Shown in pieces: positions 1 to 10,486 of a stretch of 64,000 nt of DNA; position 1 is the stretch's first letter, and every line of letters starts with the position of its first letter. Position numbers and translations under genes: made by a program. Under the pieces are notes generated by a model. The model ran no database searches. It was given only the letters and a program-made list of their open reading frames with translations, and was not told where the DNA came from. Source of the DNA: Pectinophora gossypiella (lineage: Eukaryota; Arthropoda; Insecta; Lepidoptera; Gelechiidae). The stretch lies in assembly GCF_024362695.1 (NCBI RefSeq), contig NC_065410.1, positions 2,166,001 to 2,230,000 of the forward strand, read 5' to 3'.

Positions 1-652
1 AGAAAACGAAATAAACTTAATCTTAAATAAAGATTTTTTACATCGGTGCATTTACTTTATTTTATTCTATCTAAGCATTGTCCATTTGCTTTCAGAATAA
101 AGAAACTAGGAAAGTCGCAAGATTTTATCTTTTCTACTCAATATTGTTGTCTGGGAGCCGGTGTTAAATGTTTCTGACGGGGGACTTTAGTGTGTTGTGA
201 GAAGTAGGAGTAAGTCTTGTTGTTTTATTAGGAAGGTGGGTGCTGTGATTATGACACCCTTACACACCCTCATCACACGCTTACACACCCTCTCAAACAC
301 ACACACATACATACTATTAGGTTTATATATATAAAAAATAGCTATGGAAGAGCGGAGCTTCCTACTACAAGCAACTTCTTGCTTAAAAGGAGGCCCCGAA
401 AAAGTGATTTTTGTTTGAGGGACACCTTAACTACTAAACCTGTGGATATCATAGCCCTAAGTACATATAGACGCGTACGAAAGCGTGTAGGTATGTAAAC
501 AACATGTTGACGCCATGTTGCAGTGTAAAATCAAGGCCTACATCAACTCGATGCCTGCAAGCGATCGCTTTTATCCCGAAACCATATCAAATGGCTACTG
601 GCATATACATGTGCCTTTGAAAGTACGTGTGTATTTCCACGTGCATAATGGT
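1..652. other. Unique AT-rich DNA, no gene seen
   Basis: I see no supported gene. A CA/CCT-rich simple stretch lies at about 245-315 (CACACCCTC and CACACACATACATAC runs). The rest shows no recognisable repeat. Confidence 0.5.
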
Positions 653-1080
653 TAGGTTACACAGTCCGAGCACCTGATGTGACAATAGACAGCTACTGTG
701 CCTGTGACAGTAGCTCGACTCGCCTCGCACGGTCACACTATGCAAACTGCTGGCGTCGCAGAAGACAGCTACTATACCAGTGTACTGGTAAAATTCGTTT
801 GTATCATGTCAAGAAACACTGTACCCGGCGTGGGCCCGAGCGTACGAGCTACTGTCATTTCGCCAAATCGTGCGAGTTGAAGACCGAGCGGCGTGCGAGT
901 GGTGTGGTGGGAGAAGGCAAGTAGCGAGTAAAAACAAAAAATGTTGAAGTAACTCGAACCCGAGCAACTGTCCCACTCGCACATGACAGTAACTTGTATG
1001 ATGCGGTCACACGTGCGTAGTAGCTGCACCTCAATAACTGACTCGGTCAGCTTGCAAGTTAGCTCGCACTGTGTAACCTA
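653..1080. mobile_element. TIR DNA element with TA target duplication
   Basis: The termini are inverted copies of each other: TAGGTTACACAGTCCGAGC at 653-671 and its complement (one mismatch) at 1062-1080. Reading the outer TA as the target duplication leaves a 424-bp element beginning GGTTACACAGT, compatible with a Tc1/mariner-type non-autonomous element. The interior has no transposase frame and is full of short motifs on both strands (AGCTACTGT/ACAGTAGCT, GTGCGAG/CTCGCAC). The short frames at 679-924 and 772-1029 are by-products of this GC-richer interior. The class is inference. Confidence 0.6.
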
Positions 1081-1457
1081 GGCTTAAGGTAGGGGAAACA
1101 CTAGAGCCATGGCATCGCATAGCATGACATCCTATACACTATTTATGTATACATTTTTGTGATAATATATTTGTTTAGTATTTAATTCTATTTAATTTGG
1201 TATGTAATGTAATCTATGTACACTAATAACGCATGTTTATGGAACACGACGTTCGCGCCTTACTTAGCAGGGTCCATAATACCAGTGTCGTGGTTCACGC
1301 GACTTGTACAGTCATGAGCAATATCATGTACCCACTTTAGAACCCTGTCGCACTATCATATTTGACATTTAATGAGGCTTACGGTTTAATTTGTCAAAAA
1401 AGTTAATGTGACATGGTTGCGAAGTACTTTATGTAAAAAAGCTTATTATAAGATTAA

Positions 1458-1693
1458 TGACTACCTAAATGATAAAAATGTCTGGTATTGAATGTGTTCC
1501 TCTAGTTATTAAATAACTTGTTATGTATATCCTCATTGGTTTTTAAAAGATGTGTTGCTGTTGCAGTTTCTTGTCATTTCTTCTCCTCAGCCATAACACC
1601 TTGCGAAATGACGTAAATTCAAAAATGTTACATTGACCTTCAACAAGTTTATCCATGATAATTACGTTGAATAAATGATTCTGATTCTGATTC
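1458..1693 (+). mobile_element. Non-LTR retrotransposon 3' end
   Basis: This is about 235 bp of LINE 3' untranslated sequence ending in ATAAATGATTCTGATTCTG, the short tandem tail typical of several LINE clades. A second copy with near-identical sequence lies at 40045-40262 on the same strand. No coding sequence remains, so both copies are heavily 5'-truncated. Confidence 0.65.
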
Positions 1694-1916
1694 AGTGTAT
1701 ACATATTAGTATTTGTGACCGTACTGAGGTACTGAGTGAGGCCCTTTTATTTCATGACGTCTACCACCACATTTAATGGTTGTTTTTACGAACATACTTT
1801 TTGATTTTTTGTATTTGGTTTCTGAAACTTTCAATTGATGTTATTGTCTTGTGTGTGGCGTAGAAGCTAGCTTCTACCACTTGTAAAGCAAAGCGAAGCT
1901 AGATGCTAAATAGAAA

Positions 1917-2331
1917 CTAGTCAAAGACGTTTTTTTTTCCCCGAAGGGTAAGGCAAAGGGATCTATGCCCATACAGCCATGTCTTACGTATTTTTTTTCT
2001 TGATGATTGATGAAATGATGAAAGGTGATGATGATGAAACCTAAGCCCCCACCCTTGGAGTAGACTCCTACTCCGAACCCCAAACGAATTAACTCAAAAG
2101 AGTCCGCATAAACTTTCGAGTTAGAAGCGGCTTCTTGGCACGAAGCGAAAATAAGCAGATACACTTTGTTTATTGAATACTCCTATATAATAACACTCGC
2201 GAATGTCTTCTGACTAACTTAAAGCGATTATTAACCACAAAACACCACTTCGTATTAATTATTTAGATTATTCAATGAAGAAAGCAACTGTCCCGTTCCC
2301 GTTTCCCGCCAAAAAGCCCTAGTCAAAGACG
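1917..2331 (-). mobile_element. Retroposon H, complete copy with 13-bp TSD
   Basis: A perfect 13-bp duplication, CTAGTCAAAGACG, sits at 1917-1929 and 2319-2331. Between them lies a 389-bp element on the minus strand. It starts GGCTTTTTGGCGGG and ends in a 9-base poly(A), seen as T's at 1930-1938. Poly(A) plus a 13-bp TSD shows insertion by target-primed reverse transcription. The open frame at 1874-2164 lies across it and I do not treat it as a gene. A second copy at about 19698-20240 is interrupted by foldback J. I do not see a clear tRNA, 7SL or 5S head. Confidence 0.75.
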
Positions 2332-2388
2332 ATCGAAATTAAACCTCATTTTTCGTTTTAATTTACCTACGATAGGATAGGGTAGAAA

Positions 2389-2860
2389 TTGTTTATTATA
2401 AAGGGAGACTGCACATAAAAATGAGGAGCTTGGTGGCGCAGCGGTAAACGCGCTCGGTCTGCGATTGTTAAAGTTAAGCAACTTCCGCAAAGGTCGGTCA
2501 TAGGATGGTTAACCCCAAAAAGAAAATCACTATATCAGTGTGACGTCATACCCACCCCAATAAGACGTGGGGTAAGCTTTTATGTCCAGCGGTCACTGAC
2601 ACCGAGGCCAAGCGAAAACTTCGTGTAGAATGGTAACTCTCCGTCCCGCATCAATTTGTATTAAAGAAAGAAAGAAAGAAAGAAAGAAACGTTTATTATA
2701 AAGGGACACCACAGTTACAAATATAAAACAAATATATAATTTAAAACACGGAGTAACACACAACTTACAATCAAACAAAACACATAATAAAAACAACATA
2801 CACGAGAAATACAAATAATTGAGTGTATGGACTTAGGCCATCCACCTCACCCCCTCTGAG
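2389..2860. repeat. SINE-B variant (2426-2662) between two LINE tail fragments
   Basis: A SINE-B-like head (GGTGGCGCAGCGGTAAACGC at about 2433) is followed by a tail unlike that of the other SINE-B copies. The unit runs on to an (AAAG)n tract at 2663-2689. On either side is GTTTATTATAAAGGGA (at about 2390 and 2691), the start of a minus-strand LINE 3' end. Either the SINE sits between two related LINE tails, or the flanking block is an unusually long duplication. The region 2700-2860 is AT-rich LINE 3' UTR. Confidence 0.5.
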
Positions 2861-2913
2861 TCTGACTTTAGTTTTAAGCAAAAATCAATCGTTGCATAAT
2901 AGGATAGATGTGT

Positions 2914-3243
2914 AACCACCTCCGTGGTCCAGTGGTTGAGCGTTGGGTTCACGATCCAGAGGTCCCGGGTTCGAATCTCGGTGGGGACATATCACAAAAA
3001 TCACTTTGTGATCCCTAGTTTGGTTAGGACATTACAGGCTGATCACCTGATTGTCCAAAAAGTAAGATGATCCGTGCTTCGGAAGGCACGTTAAGCCGTT
3101 GGTCCCGGTTACTACTTACTGCTGTAAGTAAGTAGTCGTTACATGAGCCATGTCAGGGGCCTTTGGCGGCTCCATAATAACCCTGACACCAGAGTTGATG
3201 AGGTTGGGAATTCACCTCACAACCCACACGATAGAAGAAGAAC
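2914..3243 (+). mobile_element. SINE-A, near full length
   Basis: This is a tRNA-derived SINE. Box A (TGGTCCAGTGG) and box B (GGTTCGAATC) of the pol III promoter are both intact. The body carries CACTTTGTGATCCCTAG, the shared central block (CGTGCTTCGGAAGGCACG ... TTGGTCCCGG) and the type-1 tail ending CCCACACGATAGAAGAAG. The tRNA-like head belongs to the SINE and is not a tRNA gene, because the same head begins every other complete copy in this window. Confidence 0.8.
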
Positions 3244-4470
3244 GGAAGACAGATATTCCGCACTCTCCCTTACTCCTTATCGGTTTACGGTTCTTAAAGT
3301 AAGACCGAGAGTAGAGTAGTATTATTCTTTATTTTATGCTACTGGTCAATAGTATAACTACTGCGATGAACGATTTCGCCCGCCGTCTTCAAAGAATTTA
3401 TCCAGGAACGCAAGCGCGTAGGAAATTCAAATACTCCATCGACTAAAGAATTTTTGCTCTCAATTTTTGTTGAGTTGAAATTCTATATTTTCCATTGATT
3501 CCTGAAATCTTTTAAGTTGAATCGAGTTATCGGTTTAGCTATTTCAATAATCATTTCGGTTATGTAAGATTACCTGTGTTTGTTTATATTTGGAATGCGT
3601 TCTTAAAAATCAATTTGAAGAGGGAAGTCATAAAATAAATTAACTTATCTCTTGTTCTTTCATACTATCATACGTACGGTTCATTAATCATAAGTAAGAA
3701 ATTCAAACAATTGTTTTATTTTTTAACTGAAATTTCAGTCCATGTTTTACAATATAATTTTATTCGTGAATACATTCGAATTGTAGCGTTGACAGCGACT
3801 CTCCGAACGGCGATTCCCGCTACGGCGAATCTGTATTCGTGGAACCAAAACTAAACTGACAGCCAACAAAAGATTGAGTTATCCATTCAATCTATCATAT
3901 AACAAAGTAATAAAATAGTTATCTTTGAAATCTACGAAACAAGCTGGCTTGCTAACAAAAATGTGGTAACTTCTAAATGTACTTATTAAATAAGAAAAAA
4001 AGTGTTTATGTCTTGTTTTCAACAGCATAAAGTTATAAGCCAACCCCAGGAAGCAAGGTAATGCTTGAGTTGGGGTGTCTCGCTTTGACTCTAGTTGTTA
4101 ACACTGACATGCAAAGCAAAAATAAAAGAAAACTGTACTTGACAATTCGACAAAAAGAAATGACTGATTTCACAAATAATCCCAAAAACCGAGTTACGTG
4201 GTGCGGCTGGCAGCGCACTGAGTGATCACTGACTTGAGACCCATTCATCTGAATTTGCTTTGTTTTGTATTGAAATTCTGAGGAAACCGAATTAAGGTGT
4301 TACCTTCACAGTACCCGTTTCTATATAAACTGACATTTTGATGGATCGACCCTTATTATATTGCGTTTTAAGGTCGAAATTTAGAAAAAAACTTTTTACA
4401 AGTATTACGTTTGCTGGCTGACCTACTAATTTATATTTTTTTAAACATAATTGACCTTAATTTTCAATGA
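3244..4470. other. Unique AT-rich DNA, no gene seen
   Basis: No supported gene or recognised repeat. The minus frame at 4033-4248 (71 codons) has no splice or homology support that I can see. Confidence 0.5.
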
Positions 4471-4673
4471 CATATAATACGTCCACGGTGTATGAACCAT
4501 ATATTATATGAGCCAATAAATTTGAAACTCATACAATTCATGTCCCACATGTGGTGCACATTTTTTCTTGCCATAGTGTGTCTATGTACATAAATTCCAA
4601 TGTGTTTATCGAAAAATAACATTGCACGTGAGGGGTTGATATCTAATTTTCAGTTATACAGTGAACGTTTTAA
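4471..4673 (+). mobile_element. piggyBac-type MITE, old copy
   Basis: A diverged copy of the TTAA-flanked family best seen at 36221-36395. The left end has decayed (ATACGTCCACGGTGTATG). The right end keeps CAGTGAACGTTTTAA, with TTAA at 4670-4673. The interior shares CACATGTGG...CACATTTT and CACGTGAGGGGTTGATA with the other copies. No coding capacity. Confidence 0.6.
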
Positions 4674-5013
4674 CTTATACAATCATTTCTTATAAATAGT
4701 AGTCTGGTCCTACAGATAGATTTGGAAATTTATTTAAAACTCACTCCATTAGGGATTATCATCGTGTTTTTATATAAATATGTTTAACAACATAAGCTCA
4801 CAACTATATTCCAATTGGGGTAGTTAGATGATGTATGTTTCATCGTAAACAGCCTAGTCAATCTACCGCAGGGATTGAAGGGGTCCGATGTATGTTTAAA
4901 TATCTAAAATAATAAACAAAATGTCTAAATACCTAACTTAGACAAAAGCTTTATTATTTCTGAAATACCTATCTAAATTTTGTCTAAATAACTTAAAAAA
5001 GCCGCAGTAGCTC

Positions 5014-5400
5014 AGTTCTTCTTCTTCTTTGCGAGTCGATGGCGATCGAAGCTAAATTTTTGCTGACCAATAATTGATAGTAGCTCAGTTGATAGAATGC
5101 TTGCTTCTCACTTTGAGGTCGCAGGTTCGAATCCAGCACAGGCCTAAACCAATGATTGTCGAATTTGTTTTCAAATTCATGTTTAGATCATAAATAATTA
5201 TCACGCGCTCAGCGGTGAAAGAAAACATCGTGAGGGTTTCCTCACGATGTTTTCTTTCACCGCCCATATTCCCGAGAAATGCATTTTCGGATGTATGTGA
5301 CCTAACCTGTATTGAGCTAGTTTTCCCGTCGCGGATTGGAAGGTCAGAAAGGCAGTCGCTTCTATAAAAACCGGACCTGTCCAATCTTCAGGTTAAGTAA
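5014..5400 (+). mobile_element. LINE 3' scrap (5014-5078) followed by SINE-C
   Basis: 5014-5078 (minus) matches the 3' end of the LINE remnant at 38567-38815, including GCGAGTCGATGGCGATCGA. SINE-C follows at 5084 with a tRNA-like head: box A TAGCTCAGTTGATAGAATG and box B GGTTCGAATCC. Its body contains GATTGTCGAATTTG and a 3' part CCTAACCTGTATTG...GGAAGGTCAG. A local inverted repeat (ACATCGTGAGG/CCTCACGATGT, about 5225-5250) lies inside. Other SINE-C copies are at about 12000, 36416 and 43534. Confidence 0.65.
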
Positions 5401-5478
5401 TCGGGCCCAGAGAAAACGAAATGATGCTAGGTATATTGTCTAAATAACTTAACTAATAGTATCTTTTTTCTCTTTCAG

Positions 5479-5721
5479 GTAAGTCACCAAAATTGCCATC
5501 TTGCTCTGCAGCTAAAGTAAAATGCTAAATTAAAGCCAAGACACAAAGAGTGACGAACACTGGCAACACTCACAATGGACCGGTCTTTATTCGCCAAGAC
5601 AAAGAAGTCTGCGCTGCAATTGATGGTCGGACCATTCACAGGAGCTATTGGCGAAACAAAACACTCTAGAAGGAGTGAAAACAGGGAGAAAAAGAGCGTT
5701 TCGTCCAAGTTTTTCGTGGAA
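5479..5721 (+). CDS. Probable first coding exon, unknown protein (N-terminal 49 residues)
   Basis: Seen: a strong acceptor (TTTTTTCTCTTTCAG, AG at 5477-5478), an exon of 243 bases, and a consensus donor GAA|GTAAGT at 5721/5722. An ATG at 5575-5577 has an excellent start context (CACAATGG) and opens 49 codons to the donor in phase 0. The frame would stop 11 codons into the intron. The peptide begins MDRSLFAKTKKSALQLMVG and is basic and Ser/Lys-rich in its second half (KHSRRSENREKKS), with no signal peptide or membrane segment. A four-codon upstream ORF (ATG at 5522) precedes the start, and a second possible acceptor (CTTGCTCTGCAG) lies at 5512. The antisense frame at 5484-5744 is a shadow. I do not recognise the protein and cannot place its downstream exons; they may lie beyond large repeat-filled introns. 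The exon could also be an alternative first exon. Confidence 0.55.
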
Positions 5722-5984
5722 GTAAGTAGATTAGGTAATGCCATGACGTTGTGATGGTATAACTCATAGTGATAACAGGTTTATAAATGCAGTCTACCTA
5801 AACGAGAACCGTAAATTTGCCAAAACGTAGTGATGTTAGTTTTAACACTATGATGTTGTTTTGTTTATGTTTTTAGTCTTCAGCTTCGAGACTGGGAGCG
5901 AATAAGAAACATAAAACGCATTAAGTTATTTTATCGTTAAAACCCCCAAAGGAATTGTATCCTTTCCAAAGGCAGAAACATTGC

Positions 5985-6700
5985 GAATGTGCCCCGCACG
6001 CAATGCTTTTTGTTATGCGTGCGTAGCATGTGCCTTGTACTAGTGGATTCGATCCCGGTCGTGTTTTCTAATCCCGGGATTTCGGGATTATCTAAAGTTA
6101 ATCTCCCTGGATGGTCCCGGGATTGTATTGGTAATTGAAAGTGGTAATAAAAAGACAGTTAAATATATCAAAATCAACTCTTTTTTTAAAATCTTTAGTT
6201 AAAACTTCAAAAAACAAAAGAAAATTATACTTTCTCCCGATAAAATAAACAATAGACAAAACTGTAAATAATTTTTGAAATAGTTTGATAATTGCCTAGT
6301 TTTTTTTAATATTTTCCAATAAACTTAAAAAACGTCATCTACTTAAAACTTGTTTAATTATAAAAAAGATTATAAGTATGCTAAAAACATTTAAGTCTAT
6401 GCTTAAGTCTATGCTACAGAAAATAACACACGTTGGATTTCATCTTCATTTTTGTTAAGAAAAAATCTATCAATACTTATACGATGAGAAGCGGGTATTT
6501 TACACACGTTTACACATTCTTTACAAGCGCATTTTATTGACTTATATGAAAAATAAATAATCCCGAAAATCGCGGGACTAAAATATGACCGGGATCCCGT
6601 ATCGAATCCTCTACTTGTCACGAATATCACAGTATACTATACACATTGCGAAGCATGCGACGCATTGCGTGCGGGACACGTGCCTCGCGATTTTTCTATC
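5985..6700. mobile_element. TIR element (about 6042-6612) nested in another inverted repeat
   Basis: The inner element has inverted ends GGATTCGATCCCGG (6045) and its complement near 6609. Each is followed by repeated TCCCGGGAT-type motifs that extend the arms to about 50 bp. The interior is AT-rich without a transposase frame. Outside it on both sides lie related GCACGCAATGC / GCATTGCGTGCGGG sequences (5995-6030 and 6655-6690), which suggests that the inner element landed in an older palindromic repeat. The class of both is uncertain. Confidence 0.5.
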
Positions 6701-6709
6701 CGGTTAACA

Positions 6710-9540
6710 TGCTAGAGTGATAATTATGATGCGCGACACTGAAATAGATGTTTAAGTATGTTTATGTGGCCCAGACAATTTGTCTGAGTCGATTCACAGA
6801 TATTTAATCCGAACTCAACCTGTCGCTATAATTAGAAACGTTCAAACGTTTGAAACGTCCATCAAAGCTTCAAATGTACACAATTTTGTGACAAATTGTG
6901 AGATTCTCTCCTACTTACTAAGTCTAATTTGTATTTTATATTTTGTTGGTAATAACATTGATATCAACTCAGGTGAAAAATTAACTAAATCGCGTGTAAT
7001 TGGCAACGTATCAGATGGCTTTCTTGTTCATTCATGTGAAGTATTAGAGTAATTAGCAGTCGTAATTAGATTTATTCCTTTAATCATAATATTTAGTTCG
7101 GTGGAGATATTGCCTTTTAATGATTTGTTTGTCGAAATTGCTTTGCTGAAATTGACACCCTCAAACACATTCCAGATTCCAAATTCCCTTGTGAATACTT
7201 TTGAATGTCAGAAAATACTTTAACAAAAAGAAATATAATTTTTCAATGTATGTATGACGAAGTACTACTTGAAAATGTCACGATTAATTTTAGCTTATAT
7301 ATTTTGTATTGTGTTTGTAACTATTAGGATAAGATTTGAATTTTTCTCTTCAAATTTTTGGGATATTTTTCGGGGCCGATCGCTAGTAAACTATATAAAT
7401 AAAGTCCTAAAAGATAACACCTAAATTGAAAGCTACTTAAGACGATAAGTAGCGAGAAATAAATTGTAGAAGCAACGCTTATCTATCAACAAATCCAACC
7501 AACACAATCTAGCACGAAGCACAAAATACAGACACATAGTGTACCTTACCTGCTCCGACTATACGTCTTCCCCAATTCAATACTGACAGGAACAGGTGTC
7601 GGCTAGCAACCCACTCTTGCGGAACGGGACATATCCAGACAAACGATTTGAACATTGTCCCGTATTCCATGTCCCGGAATGTCCCGGACTTGAATGCGAA
7701 ATAACGCCGCTGCAATAGTTGTTTCTTTTTATAGTCCTGACCTTTTTCACTGGGTCGATGTTCCTTAGTAGAGTTGTTTGTGTGAATTTGTGAAGTCTAA
7801 AGTTGTTTCGTGGTATGTTTCCTACTGAATTTGGTAACGGCAGGTGCATTTGTTTGAAACTTGGGAGCGATGGTGAACTTTCTACACGGATAAAAAGAAA
7901 GATTGAGATCAAATTCCTTTTCAGAAATATATAATAAATTTATTTGTGGCATACTAGGAGTAAGGATAAAAAATTAACGCTTGCGTAATAAAAAATACTA
8001 ATATTATTTCAAACGTCGAAGTTTTTAAGTTGTTCATAAAAAATGATTCAAGAAACTTAACTAAGTATTAAGTAAGTAAACTAAGTTTAAGCAGCAAGCA
8101 GCAAAAAAATAAGCATTATTTTCGTGTAAGCAGTCCCGAAATTTTCATTAAAAAGGCAAACACATCCCACCCCAATTTTTGTCAAAACGAAGTCCTAGCA
8201 ATTATCAGTCCTTTAGCACTCTAAAATCCAGCTTTACAATTTAAAATGGCGATTACAGAGCAAAGTGAGCTTGACGACATCGGTGTCAAATCCACAACTC
8301 GGCTCAATTAAAAACATAATTGAGTATTTGGGCGCCCTAGGGGACGAAAGCTGTCGCAAACGGGAGGGTTGGACTAGAGTCACATTGATTTTGTTAAATT
8401 AAAACTATTTGACCGTGGAATTGATACTACTTGCTAGATAGGTAATTCATTATTAAGAGAATACTAGGAATGGCTTTAACTTAGGATATTATAAACAAAA
8501 TAAATGACAGTTCTGTTGTTGTGGTTGCTGTGCTGAGTTTTTTCGAAGTGGAAGATTTATATATCCTCAAGAAAAGCTCCCACTTACTAAAATATATAAG
8601 AAGTTCCGTTAGGTTTACGTAAATCTAATGCAATTATTACATATAATTAATACCCTCACTATTTTATATTCATAATTATTAGTAATTCGGACACAAAGAT
8701 AGGTATAAATTGTTAATACGATCTTTTACATTTAAAAAAAATCATTTTAAAGCACTGATAATTAAACGTCTATTCTTATATTTTGTGTCAAAATTAAATA
8801 TACAGTCTATAAAAATATATTAAATATTTGAGTTACTTTTATATTTGGCTTGTGAAATTTTTTATATTATAAAATTCCACAATATATTAAATCTACAAAA
8901 TTCAAACGTTCCCAGTTTCCACGTATAACCGCTTTCATAAAATTTCATATTGTTTCAAAATTGTATCATTTAATGTTAGCATCAGCAAATAATAAGTTTG
9001 CACTTTAGTTTTGGTTCTGTAGGCGTAATATTAGCTTTGCTAGCTCGTGTTTTTGCAAGCTCAGCTGAAGTTGCTGTTATTAACTCAATGTTATCACTGC
9101 TTCTCATATCATCTCACTTTGTGAACTCTAATTATTTTGGTATTGTGTACATGCTGATTTCAGTAAAACGGGTGCTTACGTTTCTAAATTCATGACTGTG
9201 CTTTCTACCTTAATAAGTGGAGCTTATGTTGTGGTGAATAATTATACTTACTAAGTCATTTTTATAAATGTAAATGAACCGTTGATACAAGTATCAACAT
9301 TTTTGTTTTAGTATAAGTTTAAGGCGCTTTTTACATTCGAATTGCATTTACTTGTGTCATTGATTGACTCAGAAGACGAAGGAAAAAATCTTGCAACCTG
9401 TTGATAATCTCTCACACTCACAAAATCTAACCCTTAAATAATTAAAACTCCTTGCTGTTTCCAAAAAAAAAAAAAATAACCGCCCAGACTCAAACAAAAT
9501 AAAATCTCGAACGGACCCAAGAACACGACAAACGTAGTCG
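6710..9540. other. Mostly unique AT-rich DNA
   Basis: I see no convincing gene. The open frame at 6780-7052 (90 codons) starts with TTG, has no splice signals and resembles nothing I know. A possible minus-strand exon at 7545-7709 is treated as a finding. The hydrophobic frame at 8998-9195 also starts with TTG and is unsupported. Long A/T runs occur at 8640-8900 and at about 9460. Confidence 0.4.
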
Positions 9541-9589
9541 ACTAACAAGACAACCGCGTAAATATCTCGCTACAGGCACGAGCCGAATA

Positions 9590-9710
9590 GGCCGGGAGCC
9601 TATGCAAATTTCATTTACGCGTAATCCACTCAGCGAGATTGCTCTTGATTGATAGACGCAAATTGGAAATAGGCTGCGTTCCGAACGTCCGACGCCCGCG
9701 GTGACAAACG
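9590..9710. promoter_or_regulatory. Possible enhancer-like block
   Basis: A GC-richer, non-repetitive patch in AT-rich surroundings holds a POU octamer (ATGCAAAT, 9602-9609), a TAATCC homeodomain site and a PBC/Hox-like TGATTGAT within about 60 bases. The grouping is seen directly; regulatory function is inference and unproven. Confidence 0.25.
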
Positions 9711-10486
9711 TAGTGTTAATGCTGGAAATGGTAGCAGAGACAATGGGGATAAAAAAGAACCGGGTTTGATTCGCGCTAGGTTCTAATGCGCTGTCCTTTT
9801 AGCTTGACGTATTTTGTGCAAATCCTGAAGTTTAGGTTGTTGCTGTAAGTGTTCAAATCTGTGACAAAAACGTTGCAATGGCGAAAGTTGCATTACAGGC
9901 TGTTAATGTTGAAATTGGTAAAACAAAGACAAAGATGACAAAGATATAAGTGAAACGCGTTTGATTCGCGCTACTAATGTTTATTAAAGATGATGAGCAT
10001 ACAAGCGATGTAAAACAAAGAAATTATTATGGAGGGCACCGGACAATAATAATGTATAATAGATTCGTTGTTCGATTGTCTTCCAAAGTTAAAACCTAAA
10101 AGGCCGTTGACAAAACGTGACAAAATACAAACGAAAAGCAGAAAGAGCAATTTGCACTCAAAACCATGTACTTACTCCGGAAATTAGGTGACATATCATG
10201 AGCACATTTTTATAATTTCCCGTCATTCCAATAAAAGGAAGCTTTAATTGTAATTATTTTAGATTCATTTTCGCCTAATAGAGTGGGTACACGCTAAGGC
10301 TCAGTATTAAGCCTTCAGCAATGTTATTAGTTTTACGACTTTTTTTATTGCTTTAATTGGAATTGACACCATTCTGTGGGTTTTTATAGCTGGTTTTATT
10401 TGTTTTGCTCGAATTAAAATATACGGGGACCTTACAAGCTTCTTGGGTTATAACTGGATATTTTGACGTGTCTATCAAAAGTTTTT
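9711..10486. other. Unique DNA, nothing recognised
   Basis: No gene or repeat family is visible. A short duplicated phrase (GTTTGATTCGCGCTA at about 9763 and 9960) suggests a small local duplication. Confidence 0.4.

Noticed and set aside
1874..2164. 96-codon minus-strand frame
   Set aside because: Lies within retroposon H, bounded by its TSD; not a host gene.
2914..2990. tRNA gene at the head of SINE-A (also at the SINE-C heads)
   Set aside because: Box A and B are good, but the same head starts many diverged copies each followed by the same SINE body, so these are SINE promoters, not tRNA genes.
5484..5744. 86-codon minus-strand frame
   Set aside because: Antisense to the plus-strand exon at 5479-5721, whose splice signals decide the strand.
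6780..7052. 90-codon plus-strand frame
   Set aside because: Starts with TTG, no splice sites, no recognisable motif, AT-driven composition.
8998..9195. 65-codon hydrophobic frame
   Set aside because: Starts with TTG; hydrophobicity expected from T-rich DNA; no supporting signals.
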